Origin: Clostridium fungisolvens
GTDB lineage: Bacteria > Bacillota > Clostridia > Clostridiales > Clostridiaceae
DNA: 64,000 nt
Direction: 5' to 3'
NCBI RefSeq assembly: GCF_014193895.1
Contig: NZ_BLZR01000001.1
Span: 1,860,001-1,924,000, forward strand
The notes under the pieces are model-generated. The model made no database searches. It was not told the origin of the DNA and was given only the letters and a program-made list of their open reading frames with translations. Shown here in pieces: positions 24,986 to 34,381 of this stretch. Each line of letters begins with the position of its first letter. The stretch's first letter is position 1. The translations under genes were made by a program, and so were the position numbers.

Positions 24986-27358
24986 ATGTTTTTTAGAATA
25001 TTAAAAAAGGATTTCAAACGAAAGAGATCAATGAACATTATTCTTTTATTATTTATCATAATGGCAACAACCTTTTTGGCTAGTAGCGTAAATAATCTAA
25101 TAGCGGTATCAAGATCAGTTGGCTATTTCATGGATAAAGCTAAAACTCCTGATTATATTATTTCTACTTATGATAGGGGAGAAAATGAAGAGTTATATAA
25201 ATGGCTTAATTCTTCTAAGCTTATACAGTCTTATGAGATTGATAAAAGTACTTTACTTTCTAAGGATAATATCAAAATAAAAACAGGGGACACCCTTAGG
25301 GAGTTTGATCCTTATGGACAAATTTTATTTCAAGCTCAACCACATAAGTATGGGAAAATGCTAAATGATAATGGAGATGAAATTAATTTGAAAGCTGGAG
25401 AAATTGCTTTTTCATTGGATGATAAAAGAAAAAATAATCTAGAAATTGGAGATAAAGTCGTTGTTACACTTGGGGATATCAGAAAAGAACTTACAATAAA
25501 GACGTTTATAAAAGATGCTCTCTTTGGATCAAGCATGGTTGATATGAAGAGAATCCTCATAAGTGATGAGGATTATGAGGTTTTCAAAACTTATAAAGAT
25601 GCAGGTGCTATAAATAACTATTACATTATTTCAAAGGATACAAAGGCTTTAGAAAAAGAATTTAAAAGTATAGAGTGTAGTACAATAATCAGTTTTGACA
25701 AAGCATTTCTAAGTACTACTTTTATTCTGGATCTGATACCATATGGAGTTTTAATTATAGTAAGTCTTTGCCTTATTTTAATAGCATTTTTGATTTTAAG
25801 GTTTACAATAGTTTTTACCTTGCAGGATGATTTGAAAGAAATAGGAGTGATGAAGGCCATTGGTCTTAGAAACTTTGATATAAAGAAGATTTATTTAATA
25901 AAGTACTTTGCAATAACAATAATCGGTGTAGTAATTGGCTTTGCGGCAAGCTTCCCTTTTGGAAATATCTTTCTTAATCAATTTAAAGGAAACATTTTAA
26001 TGGAGTCTTCCTTTGGAAATATGGCTGTTAATATGGGATGTTCTATCTTTATAGTATTTATGGTTATTTTATTCTGCTATTCATGCACAAGAAGGTTGAA
26101 CAAGTTCTCAACAATAGATGCAATCAGAAATGGAAGTAATGGTGAAAGTTTTAAGGGGAAATCAAGATTAAAACTTAAAAGTTGCACAAAGGTTAAAGCA
26201 CCTATGTTTATTGCCTTAAATGATATTTTATGTAATCTTAAGAGATTTGTGGTTTTGATTTTAACCTTCTGTATAGGAACAGTTTTAATTATTATCCCTT
26301 TAAACACAATAAATACTTTTAAGGATGATAATATTATTAGGTTATTTGGGTGGAATAGAAGTGATGTATTTATTCAAACTGATAAGATGGATAAGTATAC
26401 AATGGGAGCAAACAAAGAAGAGTATATAAGAGATATGGACAGTCTTACAAGCTCCTTTAAAGATAATGGTATAGATATAAAGCTTTATGGAAGTTTAATT
26501 TATAGACTTAAATTTTATGTTGAAGATAAAGATGATACTTCCTCATTAATGGCCTTTCAGACTATAAAAAATGATGAAAATAATGTTGCTCTTTTAAAGG
26601 GTAAGATGCCAGAATTAAAAAATGAAGTAGCAGTAACTGAAACCGTGGCTAAGAAACTCAAGGTTTCAGTTGGAGATACAATTTATACACAAATAGGTAA
26701 TGAGAAAAAAGAATTTATTGTAACAGGTTTATTTGAAAGTATGAATAACATGGGTGAGTCAGTAAGATTAAATCCTAAGATAGATATAGATTTTAGTTAT
26801 TTAGCGGGAGTTGGGCCTTTTCAAGGAGATTTCATAGGAAAGGAAAAGCCTGAATTTTTAATGGACAAATTAAAAACTAAATACCCAAGTTACACCTTTC
26901 AAAATTCTCAAGAATATATTTCGAAATATATAGGAGGCTCTATAGCTCAGCTTGATACAATGAAAAATCTAATAGCGTTAATAGTGGTATGTATAAATGG
27001 TTTGATTACAGTTTTAATGGTGAAAACATTTATAACTAAGGAAAAAGGTGAGATAGCGATGCTTAAAAGTGTTGGTTTTAGAAATAGCTCTATTAGATTT
27101 TGGCAGACAGGTAGAATCAGTATAGTTCTTATTGTGGCAATTGCTTTAGGGATTATAATGTCAAATTTCCTTGGGCCTTTAACAATAGGTCAAGTATTTG
27201 CGGTACTTGGTGTTCATAACATTATATTAAAGGTAAATCCATTGGAAGTATATGGCATATATCCGATTATGATTTTAGTAGTTACTACAGCTATAGCATA
27301 TTTAAGTGCTGGAGCTGTTAAAAAAGTAGATTTAAAAGAAATAAATAATATGGAATAA
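24986..27358 (+). CDS. ABC transporter permease with two FtsX domains
   Basis: A 790-residue permease: TM1 at about 18-38, a large extracellular domain (40-250), three TM segments (about 255-370) with an FtsX signature KEIGVMKAIGLRNFDIKKIYLIKY, then a second TM/extracellular domain/three-TM repeat with KGEIAMLKSVGFRNSSIRFWQ. This is the MacB/LolE-like type-VII design with duplicated halves, which works by mechanotransmission on extracytoplasmic substrates. Together with the ATPase, response regulator and kinase that follow, it resembles antimicrobial-peptide sensing/resistance modules, though the permease is not the 10-TM BceB type. TTG at 24971 overlaps the RBS; ATG at 24986 follows GGAGGG. 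Confidence 0.88.
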   Translation: MFFRILKKDFKRKRSMNIILLLFIIMATTFLASSVNNLIAVSRSVGYFMDKAKTPDYIISTYDRGENEELYKWLNSSKLIQSYEIDKSTLLSKDNIKIKTGDTLREFDPYGQILFQAQPHKYGKMLNDNGDEINLKAGEIAFSLDDKRKNNLEIGDKVVVTLGDIRKELTIKTFIKDALFGSSMVDMKRILISDEDYEVFKTYKDAGAINNYYIISKDTKALEKEFKSIECSTIISFDKAFLSTTFILDLIPYGVLIIVSLCLILIAFLILRFTIVFTLQDDLKEIGVMKAIGLRNFDIKKIYLIKYFAITIIGVVIGFAASFPFGNIFLNQFKGNILMESSFGNMAVNMGCSIFIVFMVILFCYSCTRRLNKFSTIDAIRNGSNGESFKGKSRLKLKSCTKVKAPMFIALNDILCNLKRFVVLILTFCIGTVLIIIPLNTINTFKDDNIIRLFGWNRSDVFIQTDKMDKYTMGANKEEYIRDMDSLTSSFKDNGIDIKLYGSLIYRLKFYVEDKDDTSSLMAFQTIKNDENNVALLKGKMPELKNEVAVTETVAKKLKVSVGDTIYTQIGNEKKEFIVTGLFESMNNMGESVRLNPKIDIDFSYLAGVGPFQGDFIGKEKPEFLMDKLKTKYPSYTFQNSQEYISKYIGGSIAQLDTMKNLIALIVVCINGLITVLMVKTFITKEKGEIAMLKSVGFRNSSIRFWQTGRISIVLIVAIALGIIMSNFLGPLTIGQVFAVLGVHNIILKVNPLEVYGIYPIMILVVTTAIAYLSAGAVKKVDLKEINNME

Positions 27359-27371
27359 GGTAGGGGTTGAA

Positions 27372-28133
27372 ATGAGTTCATTAAAGGTTAGAGATTTATG
27401 TAAAACTTATATTATAAATAAAATACAAAATAATGTTTTAAGAAATATAAATTTTGAGATAAACGAAGGCGAAATGATTGCTATCATGGGACCTAGTGGT
27501 TCTGGTAAATCAACTCTTCTATATGTAGTTAGTGGGATGGATAATTTAACTGCAGGAAAGGTGGATTATTTTGGTAAAGAAATCAGTGCTTTTAGTGCAA
27601 ATGAAATCAGTGATTTGCGACTGAATGAAATGGGATTTATTTTTCAACAAATGTATATGTTAAAAAATCTATCTATATATGATAATATTATATTACCAGC
27701 ATATCAGTCAAAAAATGGTAAGAGCAAAAAAGAAATCAATATCCGAGCGAGAGAGCTGATGAATAAGCTTGGAATAAGTGAGATTGCAGAAAATGATACA
27801 AATCAGGTTTCTGGTGGACAACTTCAAAGAGCATGTATTTGCAGAAGCTTAATTAATTCACCAAAGATGATTTTTGCAGATGAGCCTACAGGCGCTTTAA
27901 ATCAGCAAAACTCAAGAGAAGTTATGAGAGAGCTCAATAAAATTAATGAAGATGGTACCACGATTATGCTTGTTACCCATGATATGAAGGTTGCAGCTAA
28001 GTGTAGCAGGATAATGTATATTGAAGATGGAACAATAAAAGGTGAAATTCATCTAGGAAAATTTATTGAAGATAATAATTTAAAAGATAGAGAAAGAAAG
28101 GTCAATAATTGGCTAATGGAGATGGGATGGTAA
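27372..28133 (+). CDS. ABC transporter ATP-binding protein (MacB/LolD type)
   Basis: A 253-residue ATPase: Walker A GPSGSGKST at about 38-46, Q-loop in FIFQQMYML, signature VSGGQLQRA, Walker B MIFADEPTGAL and H-loop VTHD. LolD-like partner of the FtsX permease, from whose stop it is separated by 13 bases. The extension after the H-loop (about 45 residues, GEIHLGKFIEDNNLKDRERKVNNWLMEMGW) is typical of peptide-resistance exporters. The response regulator starts one base after its stop, so the four genes form one operon. Confidence 0.95.
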   Translation: MSSLKVRDLCKTYIINKIQNNVLRNINFEINEGEMIAIMGPSGSGKSTLLYVVSGMDNLTAGKVDYFGKEISAFSANEISDLRLNEMGFIFQQMYMLKNLSIYDNIILPAYQSKNGKSKKEINIRARELMNKLGISEIAENDTNQVSGGQLQRACICRSLINSPKMIFADEPTGALNQQNSREVMRELNKINEDGTTIMLVTHDMKVAAKCSRIMYIEDGTIKGEIHLGKFIEDNNLKDRERKVNNWLMEMGW

Positions 28134-28134
28134 T

Positions 28135-28815
28135 ATGGTAGATTTGCTGCTGGTAGAAGATAATTTAGAACTTGCAGATTTAATTTGTACTTTCTTAAAA
28201 AAAGATGGCTTCAGCATTATAAATGTGGATAGCGGAGAAAAGGCAATGGAGTTCTTAGAAAAAGATATAGCAAAAATTGTGCTTTTAGATATAATGTTGC
28301 CAGGCATTGATGGGTTTACAGTTTGTTCAGGCATTAGAAAAAATCATAATGTGCCAATTATAATAATGAGTGCAAAGATCGATAAAACCGATAAGATAAA
28401 TGGTTTTACCCTTGGGGCAGATGATTATATAGAAAAGCCAGTGGATGTGGACATTTTAAGTGCAAAGGTTTCGGCGTTGATGAAAAGAAACTATGAGCTT
28501 AAAGTAGAACGTACCATTATAAATTCAGGTGCTATTTCAATTAATAAAAATGCAAATGAAGTTTATCTTGATGGAAAGCTAGTAAATATGACTTCAAAGG
28601 AGTTTGAATTATTACTTCTACTGGTTGAAAATCCAAGAAAGACCTTAAATAAAGAATATCTTTTTAATAAAATATGGGGAGCAGAAAGCTTTAGTGAAAA
28701 CCAAACATTAACGGTTCACATAAAGATGCTTAGAGATAAGATTGAACAAGACCCAAAGAAACCAAAAAGGATAGTGACAATTTGGGGAGTAGGATACCGG
28801 TATGAAGAAGTTTGA
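28135..28815 (+). CDS. OmpR/PhoB-family response regulator
   Basis: A 226-residue regulator: receiver domain with acidic pair E8/D9, phosphoacceptor D52 in VLLDIMLPGIDG, T/S in MSA and lysine in EKPVD; winged-helix output domain at 130-226 ending VWGVGYRYE-like IWGVGYRYEEV. It overlaps the kinase gene by 14 bases. It should control this transporter operon in response to the cognate kinase. Confidence 0.95.
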   Translation: MVDLLLVEDNLELADLICTFLKKDGFSIINVDSGEKAMEFLEKDIAKIVLLDIMLPGIDGFTVCSGIRKNHNVPIIIMSAKIDKTDKINGFTLGADDYIEKPVDVDILSAKVSALMKRNYELKVERTIINSGAISINKNANEVYLDGKLVNMTSKEFELLLLLVENPRKTLNKEYLFNKIWGAESFSENQTLTVHIKMLRDKIEQDPKKPKRIVTIWGVGYRYEEV

Positions 28816-30073
28816 TAAGCTAGTAGCTGTTTTTCTTGCAGTGTATTTAATAATATCACTTGGGTTACTTGTATTATTTCAAGGTATCGATAAGAGGGAA
28901 AATAGTGAATATAAAGTAGAGATAAACAGGATATATTTTGGCTTAGTAAAAGGTAGCTCTTTTACTGAGCCTGATTTAAGTTCATATGAATTTATAAAAT
29001 CTGTATCTTTTTTACCTGAGTATCTAAGTAAAAGTAATGAAAATCTTGATAAATTTTATAAAAGCAATAATGGAATGGAATATGAAATAAAGCCTTGGTA
29101 TGATGGAGATAAATTATTAGGCTTTTTGAGGTTTGATTATATTAATAGCAAAGTTGACAATAGCTTTTTATTAAAAGTAGAAATCATACTATTAATGTTT
29201 GTTGTAAGTATGATCTCAATCCTTTTATATATAAGAAATTCAATTATCAAACCCTTTAATATTTTAAGTGAAATGCCTTATGAATTATCAAAGGGAAACT
29301 TTAAAGGGGATATGAAAGAAAGTAAAGATAGATATTTTGGTAAGTTTATTTGGGGAATTAATCTTCTAAGAGAAAACTTAGATTATCATAAGATAAAAGA
29401 ACTTAAACTCCAAAAGGAAAAGAAACTTTTGCTGATTTCCATTTCCCATGATATACAAACTCCTCTTAACACCATAAAGCTCTATGCTAAGGCAATAGCA
29501 GAAGAGGTTTACGATACTGATGAAAAGAAGATACTCGCAGCAAAGCAAATACAAGAAAAATCTTTGGAAATAGAGAACTTCGTAAGAGATATAATAAAGA
29601 CAACTAGTGAAGAGATTCTTGAGATTGAAGTTGTAGATGGTGAATTTTATTTGAAAGATTTAATAGATAAGGTAATATTGACTTATAAAGAAAAGTGTAA
29701 TTTAAAAATGATAGATTTTATGGTTGAAGGCTACAATAATAAATTAGTTAAGGGTGATTTGGATAGAGCCTTTGAAGTTATAAGTAATATACTAGAAAAT
29801 GCCTTTAAATATGGTGATGGTAAGGAGATAAAAATCTCTTTTTTTGAAGAAGATTACTGTCAACTTATTAAGATATTTAATACAGGGGATGTAGTAAGTC
29901 AAAACGAATTTAATCACATCTTCGATAGCTTTTACAGGGCCAGCAATTCAGAAGGAAAACAGGGAAACGGTCTTGGACTTTATATCTGTAAAAGTATAAT
30001 GGAAAAGATGGATGGAGAAATTTTTGCAGAATGCGAAAAAGAAGGTATGAGTTTTACTTTAGTATTTAGATAA
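28802..30073 (+). CDS. Sensor histidine kinase
   Basis: A 423-residue kinase: TM1 at about 8-28, an extracytoplasmic domain of about 95 residues, TM2 at 124-145, a HAMP-like linker, the HisKA box SISHDIQTPLNTIK with H216, and a HATPase domain with N-box NAFKYGD and G-box GNGLGLYICKS. The large sensor domain differs from the intramembrane-sensing BceS kinases, which suggests it reads the ligand itself rather than the transporter. Last gene of the operon permease-ATPase-regulator-kinase. Confidence 0.93.
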   Translation: MKKFDKLVAVFLAVYLIISLGLLVLFQGIDKRENSEYKVEINRIYFGLVKGSSFTEPDLSSYEFIKSVSFLPEYLSKSNENLDKFYKSNNGMEYEIKPWYDGDKLLGFLRFDYINSKVDNSFLLKVEIILLMFVVSMISILLYIRNSIIKPFNILSEMPYELSKGNFKGDMKESKDRYFGKFIWGINLLRENLDYHKIKELKLQKEKKLLLISISHDIQTPLNTIKLYAKAIAEEVYDTDEKKILAAKQIQEKSLEIENFVRDIIKTTSEEILEIEVVDGEFYLKDLIDKVILTYKEKCNLKMIDFMVEGYNNKLVKGDLDRAFEVISNILENAFKYGDGKEIKISFFEEDYCQLIKIFNTGDVVSQNEFNHIFDSFYRASNSEGKQGNGLGLYICKSIMEKMDGEIFAECEKEGMSFTLVFR

Positions 30074-30104
30074 CCTTAAACCAAGTAATTCCATATTTAA
30101 TATA

Positions 30105-30222
30105 ATATTAGAATTTATAAATTTCGAGACTCTATAGATATTACAAAAGCTAAGGCTCTTACTTTAACGGTAGGAGTTGTTTTAATGTGGAGAAAAAATA
30201 TTAATGAGCATGCTGTATGATT
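30105..30222 (+). pseudogene. Possible gene remnant
   Basis: An open frame without a start or RBS reads ...ITKAKALTLTVGVVLMWRKN... to a TGA at 30220. The hydrophobic stretch and codon use look protein-like. No family recognised; probably decayed. Confidence 0.2.
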
Positions 30223-30266
30223 AATAAAATCTTGAAATACTGCTTTAACCTACTGAAAAAAACTTA

Positions 30267-30428
30267 TTAAGTTGCTTGAGTTTCTAATCCACTTTTTGAT
30301 ATTGATGAAATTTCATAGCAATGCACAATACCAAAAATAAAATTACCTTTTTCATCATATATTGGAGAGACGCTTACCTCGTTACAACCAATTGGGTTTC
30401 CTTTTTTATCTATAAAAAATAGGTTGAT
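30267..30428 (-). pseudogene. Remnant of a PAS-domain protein
   Basis: About 53 minus-strand codons read FFIDKKGNPIGCNEVSVSPI then YDEKGNFIFGIVHCYEIS, the last strands of a PAS fold, and end in TAA at 30267. An in-frame stop lies directly upstream and there is no start, so this is the C-terminal stub of a lost sensor or signalling protein. Confidence 0.6.
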
Positions 30429-30620
30429 TTATGTATTCTGTTAGAATATCAAATTAAGCTTGTTGAAAACTTAGAAATTAAACTATAGCAATTTTTAAAT
30501 ATACATATCAGGGTTATACCGCACATCTACTTTTATGGTTAAATATGGTATGATAATGCTGTAAGATATATGAAAGTAAAAATAATAGATATATGAAGAG
30601 TTAAGGGAGGATACTAATTT

Positions 30621-30683
30621 ATGAGAAACTTATTCTTAATTACCACAGCAAAGCCATCATTCCATGCAATGTCTGTAAGATAA
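30621..30683 (+). CDS. Possible 20-residue peptide gene or truncated gene start
   Basis: An ATG with an excellent RBS (AAGGGAGG, 9 bases upstream) and a TATGATAAT-like -10 about 70 bases before opens a frame of only 20 codons (MRNLFLITTAKPSFHAMSVR). An inverted repeat CATGGTGA / TCACCATG (30686-30722) follows. Either a true small peptide with terminator or the start of a gene cut short by decay. Confidence 0.3.
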   Translation: MRNLFLITTAKPSFHAMSVR

Positions 30684-30805
30684 CGCATGGTGATGTTTTC
30701 ATTGAACAATACAGTCACCATGTTCATTCTAATAAGAATAAAATTAAGTTATAGGCAGATGTTGCATCCTTAGATTAAAATTTTAATTTTAAGGAGCGGA
30801 TTAGA

Positions 30806-31069
30806 ATGAATTACAAAAATGGTATAGAGGTACTTCCACAGGAGTTAATAGCTGAGATACAAAAATACATTAGCGGTAGTTTGATTTACATTCCACAGGC
30901 GGAAAATATGCGTAAGGAATGGGGAGAAGTATCTGGAGTAAAGGAAGAAATACGTATTAGAAATTGTGAAATTAAAGAGAAATTCTTAAAAGGGCTTAAA
31001 ATTGATCAATTAGCAGAAGAGTATTGTCTTGCTATTGAAACCATTAAAAAGATTGTATATAAAAAGTGA
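30806..31069 (+). CDS. CD3324-like small helix-turn-helix protein
   Basis: An 87-residue protein with the clostridial CD3324-family pattern: NGIEVLPQELIAEIQKYISGSLIYIP, then WGEVSGVKEEIRIRN and a C-terminal helix-turn-helix-like FLKGLKIDQLAEEYCLAIETIKKIVY. The HTH resembles Trp-repressor/resolvase-like domains, so DNA binding is likely; targets unknown. RBS AAGGAG. A full family A repeat begins right after its stop. Confidence 0.75.
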   Translation: MNYKNGIEVLPQELIAEIQKYISGSLIYIPQAENMRKEWGEVSGVKEEIRIRNCEIKEKFLKGLKIDQLAEEYCLAIETIKKIVYKK

Positions 31070-31072
31070 TAA

Positions 31073-31169
31073 AGATGTATCACTTCGATCCGCAATCTAT
31101 TTTTAAAACTCTCACGGTTTCTGGTGAGAGAATTTAAAAATAATAAATTTTATTACGAAGTGGTACATC
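31073..31169. repeat. Palindromic repeat family A, full copy
   Basis: AGATGTATCACTTCG and ACGAAGTGGTACATC form the ends; inner stem ACTCTCACGG / TGGTGAGAGA. It starts four bases after the CD3324-like stop codon and could act as its 3' hairpin. Confidence 0.85.
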
Positions 31170-31315
31170 CATAAGAAAGCTGTTCAGGAAAAAGTAAAAT
31201 TTCTTGAACAGCTTTTATGTATTAAATAATTATAGGTAAAGCATGCATATAAATTAATCTAAATCTCAAGTAAACTAAAGGTATATACATAGAGAGCTTA
31301 TAGGGGGTGGGAAGA

Positions 31316-32266
31316 ATGGCACATGTGCTAGTGAAGCCACATATGAACTATGATGAAGTGATAAAACTTCTAGAAGAGCTTTTAGAAGAACCAATTGAGA
31401 AGATTGAGGAAGCACCTACAGGCAAGGTAAAGAAGGTTTATTTTTTTCAATACAAAGATAAAGAGTATGTAATTCGTTTTTCGGATGATGATATGGAATT
31501 TAAATTTGAAAAGTATTTGCAGGAAACTTTGCGAGGAAAAAAGTTCCCTTTGCCTAAGTTTCTGTCTTGTGGCATATATAATAACTTATATTATGCTATT
31601 TCGGAAAAGGTGGCGGGAAATTCAATTCATACATTAGATGAAAAAGAATTGAAAGCTGTCATGCCAAGCGTTATAGAAACTCTAATCAAACTTCACTCAA
31701 TAGACATAACGGCTTATGAAGGATATGGATGGTTGGATTATAAAATGAAGGGGACTTTTAATATATTCTTCGAATTTTTGCAAAGCTTCTTTTCCAAAGA
31801 TCAAGAGGGATTTTGGCAAGGGTGGTATGAACTGTTTAGTGAAAGTTTTCTAGATTATAATGTTTTCAATGCATTATATGAAAGAATGATGGAATTAGCA
31901 AAATTCTGTGAAGGACGAAGATATTTAACACACTCAGATTTTCATTATAGTAACATCATTATTAATAATTCGGAGATTGCAGGAGTAATTGACTGGGGAA
32001 AAGTAAGTTATTGTGATTATATCTTTGATATTGCAACTCTTATTTTAGAATTTCCAGATTATAATCTTTTAGAAAAATTTCATACTTTCTATAAAGAAAG
32101 TAACTTTGATACATCTAATTTTACAGAGAGATTTCTCTGTGCAGCAATTTGTAACAGTCTTGATGGAATGAGGTTCTGGGCAAAGTTTGGAAGACAGGAG
32201 GCATATAAGTCTATTCTAGATAATATTTTAATGATTCTAAATAAATATGATTTTAAGTCAGAATAG
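31316..32266 (+). CDS. Aminoglycoside-phosphotransferase-like kinase (APH family)
   Basis: A 316-residue protein-kinase-fold enzyme. The catalytic loop reads LTHSDFHYSNIII (HxDxxxxN), followed by AGVIDWGKV with the metal-binding D(W)G; the N-lobe has the nucleotide-contacting EYVIRFSDDD lysine-equivalent strand. This family includes APH, hygromycin B and homoserine/choline kinases; the true substrate is unknown. The GTG at 31307 is part of the GGGGGTGGGAAG RBS; the ATG at 31316 is preferred. The ParB-like gene starts 17 bases after its stop, so they form an operon. Confidence 0.85.
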   Translation: MAHVLVKPHMNYDEVIKLLEELLEEPIEKIEEAPTGKVKKVYFFQYKDKEYVIRFSDDDMEFKFEKYLQETLRGKKFPLPKFLSCGIYNNLYYAISEKVAGNSIHTLDEKELKAVMPSVIETLIKLHSIDITAYEGYGWLDYKMKGTFNIFFEFLQSFFSKDQEGFWQGWYELFSESFLDYNVFNALYERMMELAKFCEGRRYLTHSDFHYSNIIINNSEIAGVIDWGKVSYCDYIFDIATLILEFPDYNLLEKFHTFYKESNFDTSNFTERFLCAAICNSLDGMRFWAKFGRQEAYKSILDNILMILNKYDFKSE

Positions 32267-32283
32267 TTTTAAGGGGGATCAAT

Positions 32284-32718
32284 ATGAGTGATATGACATT
32301 TACAGTAGATGAAGCTATAGAGTTTTCAAAACATGGTAGAATTGAAGAATGGGTACATCTATTTTTAAATTCTGTTGGAGATAATGTTCCTTTTTCAGAA
32401 GGATTAAAGCTCGAGAAAAGGTATTGGACAGGTCCATTACTTATAGACTTAGCCAAATTAAAAAGGTGCTGTGGTCCAGAAGCTGATATGGAGTATTTTA
32501 ATGCTTCAGAGGAATGGGAAGTTGAAATAGATAAATTTAGAAAGCTTATTCATAATGGCTGGAAGATGCCACCTCTAATAGTACAACATGAAGGAAAAGA
32601 ACTTAAAGTAAACGATGGAAATCATAGACTGGAAGCTATGAAGAGAGAAGACATTGAGAAATGTTGGGTTATTATTTGGAATACTCATTATCAGGATAAT
32701 ATTAATGATTTCAAATAA
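32284..32718 (+). CDS. ParB/sulfiredoxin-like nuclease-fold protein
   Basis: A 144-residue protein whose C-terminal half carries the ParB/Srx motif: MPPLIVQHEGKELKVNDGNHRLEAMKREDIEKCWVIIW, with DGNHR as the nucleotide-binding box. There is no ParB helix-turn-helix. Such free-standing domains can be CTP/ATP-binding or act as nucleases or kinases. Same operon as the APH-like kinase (RBS AAGGGGG). Confidence 0.75.
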   Translation: MSDMTFTVDEAIEFSKHGRIEEWVHLFLNSVGDNVPFSEGLKLEKRYWTGPLLIDLAKLKRCCGPEADMEYFNASEEWEVEIDKFRKLIHNGWKMPPLIVQHEGKELKVNDGNHRLEAMKREDIEKCWVIIWNTHYQDNINDFK

Positions 32719-32810
32719 GCTAAAGATTTTTATATATGTAAAGCTGTATGTAAGAACGGTGTTGATAATTTTTGAAGAGAACTCTATTAATGTATTCTTA
32801 TGCTGAGACT

Positions 32811-32868
32811 TAAGTTATACCTAATCGATAATACTGATTTCTGGACATTAGTGGATAAGTATAACTTA
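32811..32868. repeat. Isolated inverted repeat
   Basis: TAAGTTATAC / GTATAACTTA, with further partial pairing CCTAAT...ATTAG inside. It is not related in sequence to families A to C. Its position before the convergent terminator is unexplained. Confidence 0.4.
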
Positions 32869-32953
32869 TAAATGTATTCAGACTCATACGTTATTAGTGG
32901 GCTGGGAACCAAGTGCCGAATAGTAAATAAAGTCAATTTATAGTTTTGGATAC

Positions 32954-32990
32954 AAGGCAGCTGAAGAAAATATCTTTAGCTGCTTTTTTA
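32954..32990. terminator. Bidirectional terminator between the ParB-like and glycosyltransferase genes
   Basis: AAGGCAGCTGAAG pairs with CTTTAGCTGCTTT followed by TTTT on the plus strand; the gene ends converge here. Confidence 0.8.
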
Positions 32991-32995
32991 TAGAA

Positions 32996-34243
32996 TTACC
33001 TTTCTAGACTGTCTATAATAACTTTTGCGCATTCTCTGGCACCATTTTCAGTAGATATGTCTTTTGCTAGATTTTTTGCGTTTTGAATAATTTCATCCTT
33101 AAGAGAATATTTAATAGCTTCAGCAAGATTATTCGAAGTTAACTTCTTTATAGGAATAGGTTTTGAACCAACGCCTAAGTCATAAGCTCTATGTGCCCAG
33201 GCATGTTGATCATTAGCAAAAGGTATAATAATGCTTGGTACACCAGCAGCAAAGCCAGCGGCGGTTGTCCCTGCTCCTCCGTGATGGCATACTGCGGCCA
33301 TTTTGTCAAAAAGCCAAGAGTGAGGTATACTGTCTATAGCAAGTATATTGCTAGGTACATTATCAAGCTTGCCCATTCCGCATATAATTCCGCGCTTGTT
33401 AGCTTTTGAAAGAGCCTCCATAATAAGCTTGGATAGTGTTTCTTTCTGATCTTCATGGAATACGCTTCCGAACCCAATATAAACAGGTTTTTCACCAGAA
33501 CTTAAGAAATTGGCTAATTCCTTTGAAGGAATATATTCTGTTGTCTCCTTTACAAACCAATATCCATATTGATGTATATTCTCATTCCAGTCTCTTGGTC
33601 TTTTGAAAACAAAATTGCTACAGGATATAACAGCAGGTTGTTTTCTGTCTGTATGACGCTCATATGGCTTGCCAAAGTTTTTTGGAAGTCCACCGAATTC
33701 TTTCTTCCAAAGGTATTTCACTGAATTGTTTGATGCTAACCATAGCATGCTTTGAAGCATATGATAGCTAACCGTATTTTTAAAAGGGGTAGACTTAACT
33801 CTACCGTACTGAATAACAGAGGTCTGTTCTTTGGTTTTGTGAATGGGGAACGGAGATGCTAAAACAGAAGGGATGCCAAGTCTTTCGGCAGCAAAATAAC
33901 CTATGGTGCAGCCAGGATGGTAAATAATTAATTCGCTTCCATCGCAGGCAGCGTATAATTCATTAGCTATTGATAGACCGTAATTTTTCATTTTATTGAA
34001 GGTTAGAAGCATCTTCAATGGGTTGTCTGCTGATTGAGCTTCTTTAAGCATATTCTCATCAACATTAAGAGATTTGAAATCTGCATGGATAGGATAAAAA
34101 TCAATTCCATAGCCTCTAATGAAACCTTCAAATTCTCTCATACCAGTAATACGCACAGCCTTTCCTAATTTGCTAATCTCTTGAGCCAAAGCAATATATG
34201 GTTGAAAATCTCCTCTTGAACCTGAACAAAGTATTGTAATCAT
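32996..34243 (-). CDS. GT1-family glycosyltransferase (UGT/macrolide-type)
   Basis: A 415-residue GT-B enzyme. The N-domain opens ILCSGSRGDFQPYIALAQEI, typical of sterol/antibiotic glucosyltransferases; the C-domain has the sugar-nucleotide donor motif AAVCHHGGAGTTAAGFAAGVPSIIIPFANDQ. The acceptor may be a lipid, sterol-like compound or an antibiotic (macrolide-inactivating enzymes belong here). It is divergent from a TetR regulator with a shared 106-base promoter region, which is the usual arrangement for an inducible detoxification gene. Confidence 0.88.
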   Translation of the reverse strand: MITILCSGSRGDFQPYIALAQEISKLGKAVRITGMREFEGFIRGYGIDFYPIHADFKSLNVDENMLKEAQSADNPLKMLLTFNKMKNYGLSIANELYAACDGSELIIYHPGCTIGYFAAERLGIPSVLASPFPIHKTKEQTSVIQYGRVKSTPFKNTVSYHMLQSMLWLASNNSVKYLWKKEFGGLPKNFGKPYERHTDRKQPAVISCSNFVFKRPRDWNENIHQYGYWFVKETTEYIPSKELANFLSSGEKPVYIGFGSVFHEDQKETLSKLIMEALSKANKRGIICGMGKLDNVPSNILAIDSIPHSWLFDKMAAVCHHGGAGTTAAGFAAGVPSIIIPFANDQHAWAHRAYDLGVGSKPIPIKKLTSNNLAEAIKYSLKDEIIQNAKNLAKDISTENGARECAKVIIDSLER

Positions 34244-34263
34244 ATGTTATTCCTCCTTGTATT

Positions 34264-34344
34264 ATCCGACAACTTGTTGTATATTCACAGTATAATTGCG
34301 TTTTAATCGTCCATCAACCAACAATCAGATGATGAATGTCGGAT
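34264..34344. promoter_or_regulatory. Shared regulatory region of the glycosyltransferase and TetR genes
   Basis: ATCCGACA (34264-34271) and TGTCGGAT (34337-34344) are perfect inverted 8-mers, each near one gene's start, spaced 65 bases apart. They look like paired half-sites for the TetR protein. A TATAAT sits between them at 34291-34296. Confidence 0.45.
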
Positions 34345-34381
34345 TTTAATGGTGATAGTGGGAACAGAGGAGGAGGAAAGT

